Assembly (NCBI RefSeq): GCF_000006565.2
Contig: NC_031477.1
Coordinates: forward strand, 5,046,183 to 5,110,182
From: Toxoplasma gondii ME49
Taxonomy: Eukaryota; Apicomplexa; Conoidasida; Eucoccidiorida; Sarcocystidae
Direction of reading: 5' to 3'
Length of the DNA stretch: 64,000 nt
The notes under the pieces were generated by a model that saw only the letters and a program-made list of their open reading frames with translations, was not told where the DNA came from and ran no database searches. Positions 50,101-59,614 of this stretch are shown here, in pieces. Both the position numbers and the translations under genes were made by a program. How positions within the stretch are numbered: the stretch's first letter is position 1; every line of letters begins with the position of its first letter.

Positions 50101-50168
50101 AGAAGGACTGAAACGGCAGAATTTCTCGGTTTGAGCCTTTCAGACGGCCTCCTTGGGGGCCACCCCAT
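44130..50168 (-). CDS. PRORP: Proteinaceous RNase P (PRORP), apicoplast-type leader
   Basis: A single-exon frame of 2012 aa from the ATG at 50168; it is open slightly further, but only through a GTG. PRORPs cut the 5' leader from precursor tRNA. Order: hydrophobic leader from Met31 (MLRRCRACRHFCMTMFFLLV) then a basic Ser/Thr-rich stretch, the signal-plus-transit pattern of apicoplast import; helical PPR-like repeats at about 260-490 (GNVAEAFRQLQKHL, GDFPVACRVLLLLERF, GEAEAASKMLQIMHTQG); the zinc-site CTGCGVHL (Cys831, Cys834); and the NYN nuclease domain with all four acidic residues: Asp983 in VLDAANIAYN, Asp1242/1243 in GAHDDHYHLLAS, Asp1463 in LLTNDRFRDH. The zinc His is at 1888 (VWHVPL), but the expected last Cys is Gly1992 (TWLGIDL). 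Long low-complexity insertions separate the motifs; plant enzymes are about 550 aa. Antisense ORFs are shadows. Met31 (50078) is an alternative start. Confidence 0.93.
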   Translation of the reverse strand: MGWPPRRPSERLKPRNSAVSVLLFPGEHSAMLRRCRACRHFCMTMFFLLVPLVTTRKVPASTTSTFVSLPCRLLKNKTGFHSFVPPLSSIRHLARRDARCLRPSFSVSSVHLAHSSPHGQLFRSGDTLGAAARRGDTCGSPPKYTSFFRRHFSHPACGPKPCAFALALPPLCMSPPRFSRQRDLQQLRRPSRRHLFSSRCTPETGGRSELKHLASSRLVAWSGPVPEATQAPEDDILELAEYGAKQSASQAKRELSRRHQEIGIAIKAGNVAEAFRQLQKHLTSIVSVQHREQTGHIPPANNTWSDNGAHARASQHLPWLLSHQGPCPQLPHSPSYAASSAASSLDRKNAVMAPFIESASGVINLAAASGDFPVACRVLLLLERFNLLSPLPSSVGSAFVAAAAAAGEAEAASKMLQIMHTQGVEMRRKAFGAIVRLLLSRGQGFLVLKRSGLLRLMKEQRCLPLPAHLLALLLQDANVASRQLARERYTSAHLVSFLEAEKTRSWQRQYKDEAGEGREFLSSEGAPDAQQELEEQNGESRQRERVHCIDGTVQCSRHQSRGNSGAPPPMAAALHAPGGGGTQQHGVANSFATELKEAEQRCREEVRMSVVRLRQFLDASREVLDLLHHVTEHEEPLASGPAINFCNALRDLDLPVAHVGHVVLRHEEDDENQRVTSPSAMFVVESGNRVPPVHSPPSASPLQTMGAAAPASCEMSVNSFNQTGTWPVASLMDRSFRETTGEWSGESSHGQRVKAFTATTTSADDSGFFLEERPPHTGPSPSLRPVDVFWSAQSEEGFPGSACEDENSHLTREKGRERKGSGQQPRRYGVCTGCGVHLRRIPLGANERRLLRVGVLKLSAMLQPRQLRALLAFEVNLSRVQGLRPARVSQQRSRERRREPVEEWLHRGSRVATEAAAAGTLQAGQRDASEADSEREVPTTDGPDPPERPRERQVSARENPVRTDVGPPSLLRPGKPRFTIVLDAANIAYNRQNREDGIFSYAQIECVRRELISRGERPLIILPAAYFWGVRHVAAPESSYEFKGQRRSTLPPKAFNSHARESWFQRHVFEMQSAPETPGGASGEDPATCRRGLCRFCRDEIVVPNRCKPSKRRRRDWLGKVATNQAARALRAQSTLTGGGDPLLFGVGPEHGSGSSDLEALDTPEHLRERSWRSHLTPFPFPDEFTGLASSGGTCSADGYERTGDFPRILTNRQRVTCQDRALLNQWERDGCLFVCGLGAHDDHYHLLASLNSPPATEGLWRRWSRVSPLAQPRWNKEEKHQRKGTRSAVEVESKRNLADLDSGDKHVGETEICGWQCPSVGEGSGTRSPNPLSEDSGSAAIDGQPGEAADFQLGSLPAVPEAEKTSPWVSVPSNSAQVQSVEESVLKKQTFEPKSEEDNGRRKGREEERHGKQPGPAERRTFLGYVWDADDNEGDADIQHSENDPLFDAPRGFFPLSLLTNDRFRDHRLSSQQRIPFRHWRQLALLPYAFQWGLSPHGRELRLSPASSPFSPPFAVNDPSSQGHNRRKRERTARDSRERSDLPGRSSGKRRRGGFPQERTDAGSEGVHNFLDPAQVKRRENLVSDASLTAGRLDYGESDPFPSSLGAPLDTFPPGTVPAVANGSEQAETPGQVPRVEGEKEHMDSFTCDGDVSSTTVFLSTPRSPTAKSAAPAAAAVSQNLLHDYGLPSRNVGRRAVSPSSLLVVDPHASSVESSKSEGVPRRLEAAPFFADQGFRDNAGTLPQSPWMYEEKGHLRSYPDEERTASFQQISQSFPLLFVGMTKHVTQRMQVFPQVARPPLPSPQRGETSGLASRNSGGNDRQDGDSSSSFSRITELLQEHRRQTTAGISIQSLGSSEDGLVSGKRPSTDHTHTGTGLREREESLVWHVPLREEDEGEGIPDFAEGSVSFRSRKRDEEGIATSPDPVGEGPSVHRRKSDTETERGAFPSFQGTSRLGGAAGGQKGEANFPDTVHAVEWRHQEALERSRTWLGIDLTQVHQLLREREEFLANN

Positions 50169-50753
50169 GGCTCCCACACCTAAATCTGGACCACGGCGCT
50201 ACATGTGCCCGAAAAATACGCGGCAGAAGATTCCAATGCACTTCATGAGGGTGACACTACACGCAAAATTTGTGGTGTGTTAGTTCAAAGCACACATATT
50301 TGCTCTCCTTTCCCCTCAACCCTTCACACATCAGAGCTGCCCAGACTCTGAAATCCGACAAATACTGGGGAATAGGAGTCCAAGATAGTCAAGTTCCCAC
50401 GCCTGTGAGACATCGGTACGTCCAAGCTTGTGTTTTGGCGGAAATATGACCGTTGGCGTCTCGGGATGTCACGGTTTTGAAGACACTTCTTGAGTACGGC
50501 GCTGCTGGCAGAGTTCAACCTGATGTAGCCCAGCCCATGCATCAATGAGGCGACCGCTGGTGGCTGCATTGTAACTTTGGACACAGTCAAAGGGGACGGA
50601 GTATTGAAGGAGGGGCTACGCAAAAACGATGGAACTGGATATGTAAAAAGAAGGAATAGGCGTGACTATGGACTTATTCGCACCTGGTAAACAGGCAAAG
50701 ACGTTGCTACGGCGCATGCGCATGCGCTTGTTAGTCGATACCAACGTGACGCG
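50169..50753. other. Upstream region of PRORP; no supported gene
   Basis: Non-coding by eye. It holds the PRORP promoter side and, at 50712-50727, a perfect 16-bp palindrome. Confidence 0.4.
50712..50727. promoter_or_regulatory. 16-bp perfect palindrome with two GCATGC cores
   Basis: The sequence GCGCATGCGCATGCGC is its own reverse complement and contains two overlapping GCATGC cores, the core of the TGCATGC motif associated with coccidian promoters. It sits between PRORP and the first fragment of the accessory cluster. A regulatory role is inferred only from the motif. Confidence 0.3.
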
Positions 50754-52304
50754 GTGTATATTCCATTCGTGCTCCGCTATTGCACAAAACGGTTTACCAT
50801 AGTTGTGAATAATGTTGAGTGCGGCAGACACGTCCCATTAGCTCCCTTCGATGGCGCTAACGACTTGCTTATACCACTGAATATATCTAATAGTTACACC
50901 GTTTCTGCCTACCCACTGCCGCAGCTGGAGGCGAAATCCGGGTTTTCGAAACTACTTTCAGCGTCAGTTAAAAAACGTGTTCAGTATTTCACCTCGTTAG
51001 CATATCGGAGACAGGGAAAAATGGTAGCAAATGAGCCGGCTGAAAGTTGTGCGACACCGTAGAAGACAAAGCTGGATAATATCCCATTTGACAGAATTCA
51101 GAAGTCCGATATAATCATGAATCCGGTACATCAGAAGAAGGTCTTCATGACAGCTCTCGCAGAATGAGAATGTCTAATCTGTTGGGAAATAAGTGGATTT
51201 CACGCCGGACGTAGATGACAGAAGCTGCAGTCGACACACTGTTGCGCTTTTGCCGGCGGACACAAGAGAAGTGACCCTGCCTCCTGTAGTGCTTGTGGCA
51301 CCCGCAAGGGGTTGCTCATCTTCTTATGGTACTTGTTCACTACCCCTTTATAGCACTGTTGTTCAACGCAACCAACATTGCCAATGCGTATAGCCTAAAA
51401 CCTCACAATTTCCGGAGAAGATAGCATTCGCCAGTGGAGCGCTGACACAAGAGGTACGATCCGTCTTCAACAAAGTTACCAGCCGGCGATATTTGTTCTC
51501 TGCTCACGCACTGAGAGAATCAGCGACTCACTCTTCCCTGACAAGGAAAGAAACTCGCCAGGGGCAATCTGGGATTCACGGCGGCTCTGAGATTTAGGTA
51601 AAAACTGTGAGGATGTGCAGCACGGTGGATGCGACTGCTATTGATTCAGCCGTACCGTCATGTCCAAATTCCTCGTAGCATCTCCTGTCGATGAAAACAC
51701 ACTGTGTGTGCAGAGTTACACAAAATCTCTGGCGCCTTCGTGGCGGTAGGCAATATTGCAATTAGTATAGCGATTGCATTAGCCCTTGCTTGTATGTAAC
51801 AGCGGAACTGCCCTCGTTTGCTAAAGCCGTTTATGTTAATAGGTTCAAGAGGGTGGCGAAACGCGCCCTGGGACCTCGAAAATAAGGAACGAGCGTATAA
51901 ACCGGCACCACCTCTAGACATCATGGCAGACCTTGAAAGCTGCGTTGCCATCTCGGCAGTGCGGACTCTCACCGGCCACTCAAGCGGTTGGAACATTTTT
52001 ATTTCGAACTACGAAGTGCTAAAGCCAGAGAGGTCGTGTGCACACAGGCTATGAGGCAATGGAAGACGAGCCGTATTCAAGACTCTATCGCAAAGAAACT
52101 AGCAGATTCTACCCGTTATCTCCACACGCAGCACGTATGTCGGAAGTCTGTTCGATTGAGCACACAGAAACACCGCTTCTCAAACCCCCTTTCTCCTTTC
52201 GACAGAAGCGGAGGATATGCTCTCGTTACGCAATTACCGATGCGGGAAAGCGCCAGTTCTCTCAGTTCCTGCCGTTGCAAAGGGAGTTTTATTACTGGTG
52301 ACTA
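50754..52304 (+). pseudogene. Possible degenerate member of the phase-1 module family
   Basis: Several disconnected open segments resemble parts of genes A-C. At 50754-51062 a frame reads KRFTIVVNNVECGRHVPLAP, similar in pattern to the exon-2 opening of gene A (TYVVTTIEGVKEINGKPYVA). Near 51720 there is a hydrophobic run (FVAVGNIAISIAIALALAC) ending in a stop. At about 52026-52304 a polar frame follows (GYEAMEDEPYSRLYRKETS), ending in EFYYW. No continuous gene with matching phases could be built and stops interrupt the frames. It could be a decayed copy upstream of gene A, or two unrelated small genes. Confidence 0.3.
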
Positions 52305-53401
52305 CTCGTGGTCTCATAGGTCCTGATGTGCACGGGCTCCTCTAGTATAAAAAACAGACATGCTTCCGTGCGTTTTCTTGACGTAGTTGATGCTGAAGAA
52401 GCTCGACACCGATGATCCATCCTTTCTGTATTCCTCTGACGTGTTATTTATCCGTTAGGAAGAGTTGCATGCTGCAATCCTACGCGGTGGGTTTGGGAGA
52501 GGATGGCAAACATTACTCGCCTTTTGCGGGAGCTTCCCCCAGGCTCTAGACTTCTTGACTTCGCGGGAAGAACTGAACTAATGAGCCACCAGCGGACATT
52601 CCGGAGTCCCTTCTATCCACTTCAGCCCGTCAGTTCCGCCGATGGACACATGCAGCCTGTTTAATCCATTTCAAAGCCTAGCGACGGACTCTGTCTCTGG
52701 CACACTCATGATCCACTATCATTGTGCTTGCCTGTCCCGAGGGCGGAGCATCCCTATCGGCAGCGACCCTGCCCCCCCGAATAACAAACCATTACAGCGG
52801 GAAAACTGGCTGCTAGGGAAAGGGGGGGCTGACAGAAGCCAACCAAAATGGTGGAGACCGCACTGAACTACGTCAAACAACACATAAAGTCATCCAGCTT
52901 CTGTAGACATCACTCGAGGAACTGGCGCTAACTCGTCCCTAGTGATAGAACGCACGTCCGACCGGTAACGCGTCACGCTGTCAACCAATTCAGCGCACCT
53001 GATCCGTCTGTACCCCGCCATCAGAGTATACAAGGTTCCCAAGGCCGCCGTGTACCATGACCATGGCAGACGCACAGTGTGGGGGAGGGAACCCGGAGTC
53101 AAGCATATCGGTCAGTCAGTAACCCAACAACAGCATTCGAATCGCAACAGAGATACTCCTTCCCTCTCTCGACGCTACAGTTAGAAGTGACAATGAAGCA
53201 AAAATTGCGGCTCAACGAGACCCAGATTATTTGATCGAGACTTTACAGAAGCAGTTTCCCAACTGGGTTTTGCATTTGGAGAAATCCAACTTGGGTTGCG
53301 GATTTTTTAGACATTGGCTTCTGAATCGATGGTGACGGCGGACGTTATGCTACGCTGTCTTATGCTTGGCATCAAGCGTTCAAGCGTGTCGGCTGTTGAT
53401 C
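52305..53401. other. No supported gene; upstream region of gene A
   Basis: Short ORFs only. This should hold the promoter and 5' untranslated region of gene A. No clear motif was recognised. Confidence 0.4.
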
Positions 53402-56400
53402 ATGGGTAAACCCACCGTCCTCATGTTCTTGATTCTCAGTGTTATCTTCGTTGAAACCAAAGGCGAACCATCGTTCGCCGATGGAGATATCCCAAGTTCT
53501 GGAGCTGGACGACTAACTGGCGCGTCATATTCTCCCCCTCACCAGAGCGTGCCACCGAGACATATTTCTGCTGCGGGGCAAAATGAAGTACCGCAGCTCC
53601 GAAGGCAGGCGGGATGGCTGTCGCGAAGAGTGGAGGTCCGCGAGCAAGACTGGTCTTCAGAAGAGCAGTTGAGTGCCGGAGAAGCACACACAGCAGATGG
53701 AGAGCCGGCCGAAGGAGGGGCGCACCGGCGGCTTTTGGCCGACACTGCCAGCATGACCCAACAAAGGAAACGAAGCCGCGAAACGTTCCTGTTGGTCAGC
53801 GTTGCCGACGAAAGATCAGTGCAGGAAGCGTCACAGGGGACCCGTGTACGCTTGTCAATCAATGGGATCACGAATAAAACAGAAGCGGATCCGCAAACAC
53901 AGTCTCAGACATTAGGCATACGCCAGGAGGAAACGACGTACGGCGGCGAATGCACACATGGGGCGCCAGGGCCGCCAATAGTTGTCCGCTTGGCCAAGCG
54001 CCTAAAGCTCACGAGCTTTGCACTGTCGAATGCCATCTGCCTGGAAGGTATGAGTGATGGAGCGGCCCCTGGTGATGTGTGACTGGGGCAAACGTTGTAC
54101 TATCGCTGCCAGGTTTCATTGGAGCTCCGGTCTGTCATCAGGGGTGTCTTTTGCCCAGTTACCCTTCACTGGCAGTGAAAGCAGTGTGACATATCGACGA
54201 TAATGCATGATCACAGGCATATAATGTTATGGTGAGGCCTATCATGACTCGTGGCATTGTTGCAGGAGGCACGTACGTGGTGACGACCATAGAAGGTGTG
54301 AAGGAAATCAATGGCAAGCCATACGTGGCACCATCAAGCAATTCGTTATTCGTTCAACCGTTCTGGATACGGAGACAATGGAAGCAAAGTGGTCGGAATA
54401 ACCGGCGCGAACCTGCTAACCAAAAATTCTTCGTCGCACTTCAAGAAAACTTCTTTGTCTCCACCACGAGACAGACTTCGGTCCACAAAGAGAACGCATT
54501 CTCACATGCACACAACAGAAAAGGCCACAAAGATTGGCGGAAGCGACCTTTTCCAAGAAAAGGCGACCAAGCGGTGCTGATTTGTCTCGCAGCAGGTGGC
54601 CCCCTTATTGCTCTTGAGGCTCGTTTCTCTTTGATGCTTTCTCTGGGTAAGGTGTCTCAGGCATTCATCGTTTCAAACTGCAGATGCGCAACACGGGCTC
54701 ACAACACAGGAAAGACGTATCTTTGACTCTGGTTGATGACAACGCCTGACTTTTGTCTATGAAGGAGCCCCGCCTAGAAGTTACGATTGTATTCAGCTTT
54801 GCGTGTTCCCTTAAGTTCATGTACTCCAGACCTCATACCTGCAAAGAGGTGCGAGGAATTCTCTCCTTCTTAGGCCGTCTTCCAGCAGGTCGTATTGCGG
54901 GAACGAGGAGAACAGACTTGGTAGACACGCCACGTTAGTGTGTTAACAAGATGACCTCTGCTCTACTGACACTGCGTCCTTTTGGAATGGCTGCCTCTCC
55001 ATCTCTGTTCACAACATTTCCACGAAAGAAACATACAGGAACAGCTGAGCCAAAGTGGTGGGTTCATAGGCATGAAAAAATCGACGTAAACTGGCGGACG
55101 GACTTCACGTCTGCGCAAAAGCAAGACTCCATGGACGTCCCTTTCACCGCCACTTACCAACCGTCTGTCAGTTCTCCCGAGCCGTTATGTTTGCAGACAA
55201 GCCGGAACGGTATGCTGAACAGAATTTCACTGCCGTATATGGCTGGCGTGAACGGGCATTTCTTGCCGACAATGCTAAGGCCGATACGAATGGCAAACGT
55301 GGCGACCGAATACAGAGAGAATCCGTCACGCTGGTGTTAAAAGCCCGACGCATGAGAAACATCCTGGCGTACGACGAGGAGGACGAATCAACGATTCAGG
55401 CTTCCGAGGAAGTTGACACATGGGAGAGGGAGGAATTGCAAATGTTTTTTCTCATACGATCATGGCGGACAATCCGTTTCCGAACAGGCCGGAGCGCTGA
55501 CAATCTGTTCAGATCGCCTTGGCAACCACTGGACTGCTTCCTTGACTCCCAGCTCCGATGGAGGGGAGCTGATACAACCGGCACTGTTTGCCGACTGGCA
55601 CCGTGCGAATCAATAATCCTCCGATGCCAGCCGATTGTCCTTTACGCAGATCGACCACGTGAGCGAATAACACAGATATTGGCAAGCATCACTGTATATG
55701 ATGTACAAAGAACCAGAATATATTTAGCGGCTGACATAGTTGTGTGGCAAAGGGTTGCTGAGAACCGTGAGTAGAGGGAGTGATGCGAGTGAAATCACAG
55801 CGTGAAGCAAGCTTCACTCCAGCAATGATTCCGGCCATCCCAGCGCGTCGGAGACGTTGTTCGCAGAGTCGCTTTGGCAATGCAGTCGCGTAAAGGTGTG
55901 GGGAAGTCTGCCAAGGCCTGTCAGTCTGATTCGAAAGGCACCACATGTGCAACTTCATTATCCGTGTACTAGAACCTGGCTGGTGTCAACGGATTTTTTG
56001 CAGGAAACGCAGCTGTGCTGTTGGATAAGATTGGTAGAGTGGTCAACCTGCTACTTCGAGCAGATATATTATTTCTCTTCCTCGCCCCCGGCATGACGGT
56101 GGGAGGGCACGCACTGGCAGAAAGATCAGAAAGAATCGAAGCTTTATGGCAAGTATTGGACAGAGGCTTCACCGAATACAACCCGCTGATATGCCACACG
56201 TTCAACAGGTTAACATGGGGGGCACAGGAGAAGTGGTTCGACGCGGCGCGCTTGCAGAATATCCTCAGATCAGCACGCCATATAACAAGAGACTGGCGCG
56301 CTGGGCTGGGCCTGTTCTGTGGAGGAGTGGCATTTCGGTTAGGCTTGTGGGCTAGCTTGACCTGGCGCCCCTTGATCCTCGCCTTGGTGGGGATCAAGAT

Positions 56401-57391
56401 GGCAAAGTGGATCCTCTCATTTTATCAACTTCTTTCTGCCGACAACGGTCTCCGAAGGATGCGTAGCGCACAAAACAAGGTCAGGAACCGATCATTTTCT
56501 GCCAACTCCGAACGGAGGGATCGAGTGCTGCCTAGGAAGTTGGTGGACGCGGTGGCCGTGGGAAGAGTACACCCGGAGTCGCGTGTGGTAAACGAAGAAC
56601 CCAGGAGAATACATCGTGCCCAAGAGAATGTTGCCACTCTGCATGGTGAGCGACTACAGGGTTGTCGAATCCCTATAACCTTATACTGCGTGGGGCTGGA
56701 GGCAGCATTCCAAAACAAGGTTTTGGCAGAGTCGAGTCATTCTAAGTCTCTATTTGAAGAAGACCAGAAAAAACGTTCCATGAGGCCTCACGGCGAGCGC
56801 ACCCAATCGAGTGATCCCCCTCCAGTTTCTTATCTCTTGGTAGGAGCGGAGCACAACACACCGAAAGACGACGTCGACGATTGGGCCGTGCAAGGCACTG
56901 TCTACGTAGGTAGGCATCCCGGCGCAGGCCCTTTGGCTCCGCTTGAGGAAGATGAAAGTCGGGCCGTTTTGCCTCATCACGCATCAGGAAAAGGCAGTGG
57001 ACGAGGAAAACCACTTGGTGATGAACGGCCGGCATGGGAAGACGAGGACAACAGTGTCGGTGAAAAAACGGATAGGGGACAGACCGGTCGAGATCGCAGG
57101 CAGGAAACATGGCATGCACTGCTACCCCGTCGTGCCCTGCGAGTCGTCAAAAACGAGACAGGCGGCGCCAGCTGTGTAGACGGTAATGCTAAACGTGAAA
57201 TTTTCGCTTCGTGCATATTAACGCAGCCGGTGAATTTAGGATGGAATACGGAGGTTCCACCGGTGGCGAGAAGATTAGAAACGGCGCTCTGTACTGTTCC
57301 TAGGCACGCCGAACTTATTAGATTTGGTGGACAGCTGGAGCAGTTGCTTTTCTGTGGCGTCGTAATGACCAGCAGTCGAGCGCACACGTAA
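53402..57391 (+). CDS. Gene A: secreted/membrane multi-module protein, novel family (994 aa)
   Basis: Exons: 53402-54047, 54266-54646, 55197-55766 and 56004-57391; all three introns are phase 1 and the 2985 nt total is exactly 995 codons. The ATG at 53402 begins a signal peptide (MGKPTVLMFLILSVIFVETK). Exon 1 continues with a polar region, then FLLVSVADERSV, and ends in PIVVRLAKRLKL. Exon 2 opens TYVVTTIEGV and ends QAVLICLAAGGPLIALEARF. Exon 3 opens with NFTAVYGWRERAF and contains CESIILRCQPIVLYA. Each looks like one strand-rich module. Exon 4 has hydrophobic stretches (LLLRADILFLFLAPGM; LGLFCGGVAFRLGLWASL), a basic region, the motif ITLYCVGLEAAF shared with gene B, and a polar tail of about 200 residues absent from B and C. 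Likely secreted or membrane-anchored. No known family assigned. Confidence 0.75.
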
Positions 57392-57603
57392 ACACTTAAT
57401 TGGGCACAGTTGACTTGGACTCGTTTCGTGCTTCCACACGCAGGAACAGACGAAACACGAGAGGTGTGGTTAATTGTGCGACTATGCTGTTGTCACGATG
57501 GGACAGTTGCAACACTTATTTGCTTTTAGAGAAATAAGACAATTACAGGAGTGGTCGAGCGGTCGAGCGATGCCCGTGTGAACTTTGTTTGGCGCGTGTG
57601 CAG

Positions 57604-59614
57604 ATTCGGCCTTTACGGTCACCATTGTGGAAAGCGTGTCTGACGATGGCATGGGTGTCAACATGGATTTGTCTTCACCGTCACTGGAGTTTGCCCACTC
57701 CAGCGAAGGACAGTCGATCAGTCTGCAAGGGCGAGCACAGAATGAGGACTTGGCAACGTCCGTTCGCGTTCCCATCAGGACAAATGCTGCGAGATCACTC
57801 GTGACCAAGGCGTCTCCTTTGACAGGATTCGGAGCCGATATGAAGGAACAATCGGTTGCTGAGCAAAGAGCTGCCGTTGGAGACCTTGTCGTACTGTTGT
57901 GTCTACGTAAAAAAGATGAGATTATTGCTGTGACCGCCGATCACGCAACCATGCTGTCAGGTAAGGTTCGCAGTATCAGGTGTTGGGGTCCTCCTTTTTT
58001 CCATGATAAGAGAGTTGTAGCACCAGGCGTGCTGCATCTTATGGGATGGATTGATCCAAGACTTTGTACCGCCTGTGCTGAACGAGAGTCGTGTCCCACT
58101 GATGGCACTACTACATGGATGTTTCGCCGGTCTGCGTGTGCCGACCTTTGTGCTGCGTGCATGCTGGTCGCTGCTTTGAAATTTCTGAGAGGGTTCCAAT
58201 CGCATCGTCCTGTTTTGTGTTTTCAGCAGAGAAGGAAAGGATCTGGAACGAGAATGTGGTGGTGCAGAAGGCGTGGGGATCGCCGTATGATTCATCGGAT
58301 ACCGGCTTTCTGCTTCATACTTTGATCACGGTATCGCCTTCTGGTGAAGCGAGCAACTGCATGAAAGCCAATGCTGTTCGACGAGAAACAACAGATTGCG
58401 AACCTCTGCACGAGCCCACACTGTACTTTATGAATCTAAAAAGCATTCAGGTGAAGCATGCCGTTCCTTTCGGCCTCGCGCTAGCAGCTCTTCTAAAAGG
58501 GAGCAAATGCACGATTTCGCAGGAAGATGAGAAGTCCGCCGCGAAGCCAAAGCCCAAGCGTATCGTACTGACATGCATGCAGGTCCAAGGTGAGACGTTT
58601 TCGGTTTCAGATTGCTCATGAGAAGAGACTTAGGACTCTAACGATAGATTGAGCCCATCAGGGATGAAAGAATACTTAACTGCATGGTTCTGTTAGGGCC
58701 TGCTCCAATATCAACGGACAACGGCATAAACGTTTTTGCGAAGTGCGCACTGAAGAAACAATCTATAGCACACGCAAAGCGACAGATTGTTAGTTATGTG
58801 CCAGTTCCTTGAAACGGCTTGAGTAGCGGTATAACGGCGGGCATGATCACACAAACGTTGCCAGAATGTAACGCCAGGGCACCATCTGCAGAAGGCGCAG
58901 CGCTGTACTTAAAACACCACTATCACGACGCTCTAGGAAGCACGCCGCCTGTGTGTGTTGTGAACAGGTACCTCCCCTGTGAGACGCAGCAGACTAGAGA
59001 AGCTTCCCGAGAACCTCGGTCGGGCGCTCAGGGGAGTGGCTGCCGGGGCTCTCGTTGCTCTGCTTGTGGGCATAGGAATGGCTGCTACTGGTTACTCCAT
59101 CGCCCGAACACCACTGTTACCACCTCTGCCTCCCGGGAGACCAATTGAGCTGCGCAAGAGTCGTGGGGCAGTCAGACATGGTTTGGGTTCCCTCTCACGA
59201 ATGTATGCCAGTTGGCGGGAAACGACTAGACAGTGGTACCAGATATATCAGGGATGGACAAATCTCCGCCAGGCAATTTTTACAGCTGTGCAGCCAGCGA
59301 CTCAGCGAGTGGGCGGAGGATACGCTTTGGGGGCTTTCGGAGGGAAGATCGTGGCATATTCAGCAGTTGTAGCTTTTGTCACACTTTTGGGCATGATTGG
59401 TAATGCAGCGTTGATCTCGTGGGCACGGCGCTTTGATTCCTGGCAGACTCTGCAGATGAGGAAAAAAGTACTAATGGCGCGACAGAAACTGCGAAGTCCG
59501 ACATTGTTAGCTCGAAAAGCGGAAGCGGAGGATGCCGCGCTAATCATTGTCTATTGCCTGGGGCTGGAAACAGAATTGCGGAAGCGTCTATCGATTCCTG
59601 TTAAGAAGACGTAA
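57604..59614 (+). CDS. Gene B: paralogue of gene A lacking a visible first exon
   Basis: Exons 57604-57960, 58227-58589 and 58968-59614 correspond to exons 2, 3 and 4 of gene A, again with phase-1 borders (acceptors GTGTGCAG, GTTTTCAG and GTGAACAG). Exon 2 opens SAFTVTIVESV and ends VVLLCLRKKDEIIAVTADHA. Exon 3 opens EKERIWNENVVVQKAWG and ends KRIVLTCMQVQG. Exon 4 has two hydrophobic spans (LRGVAAGALVALLVGIGMAA; KIVAYSAVVAFVTLLGMIGN), a basic helix and the shared motif IIVYCLGLETEL, then stops soon after. Only 212 bp separate the gene A stop from exon 2, and that stretch has no signal peptide or in-frame ATG. B may be a 5'-truncated duplicate, or may be spliced to gene A exons; phase 1 everywhere permits this. 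Confidence 0.65.
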
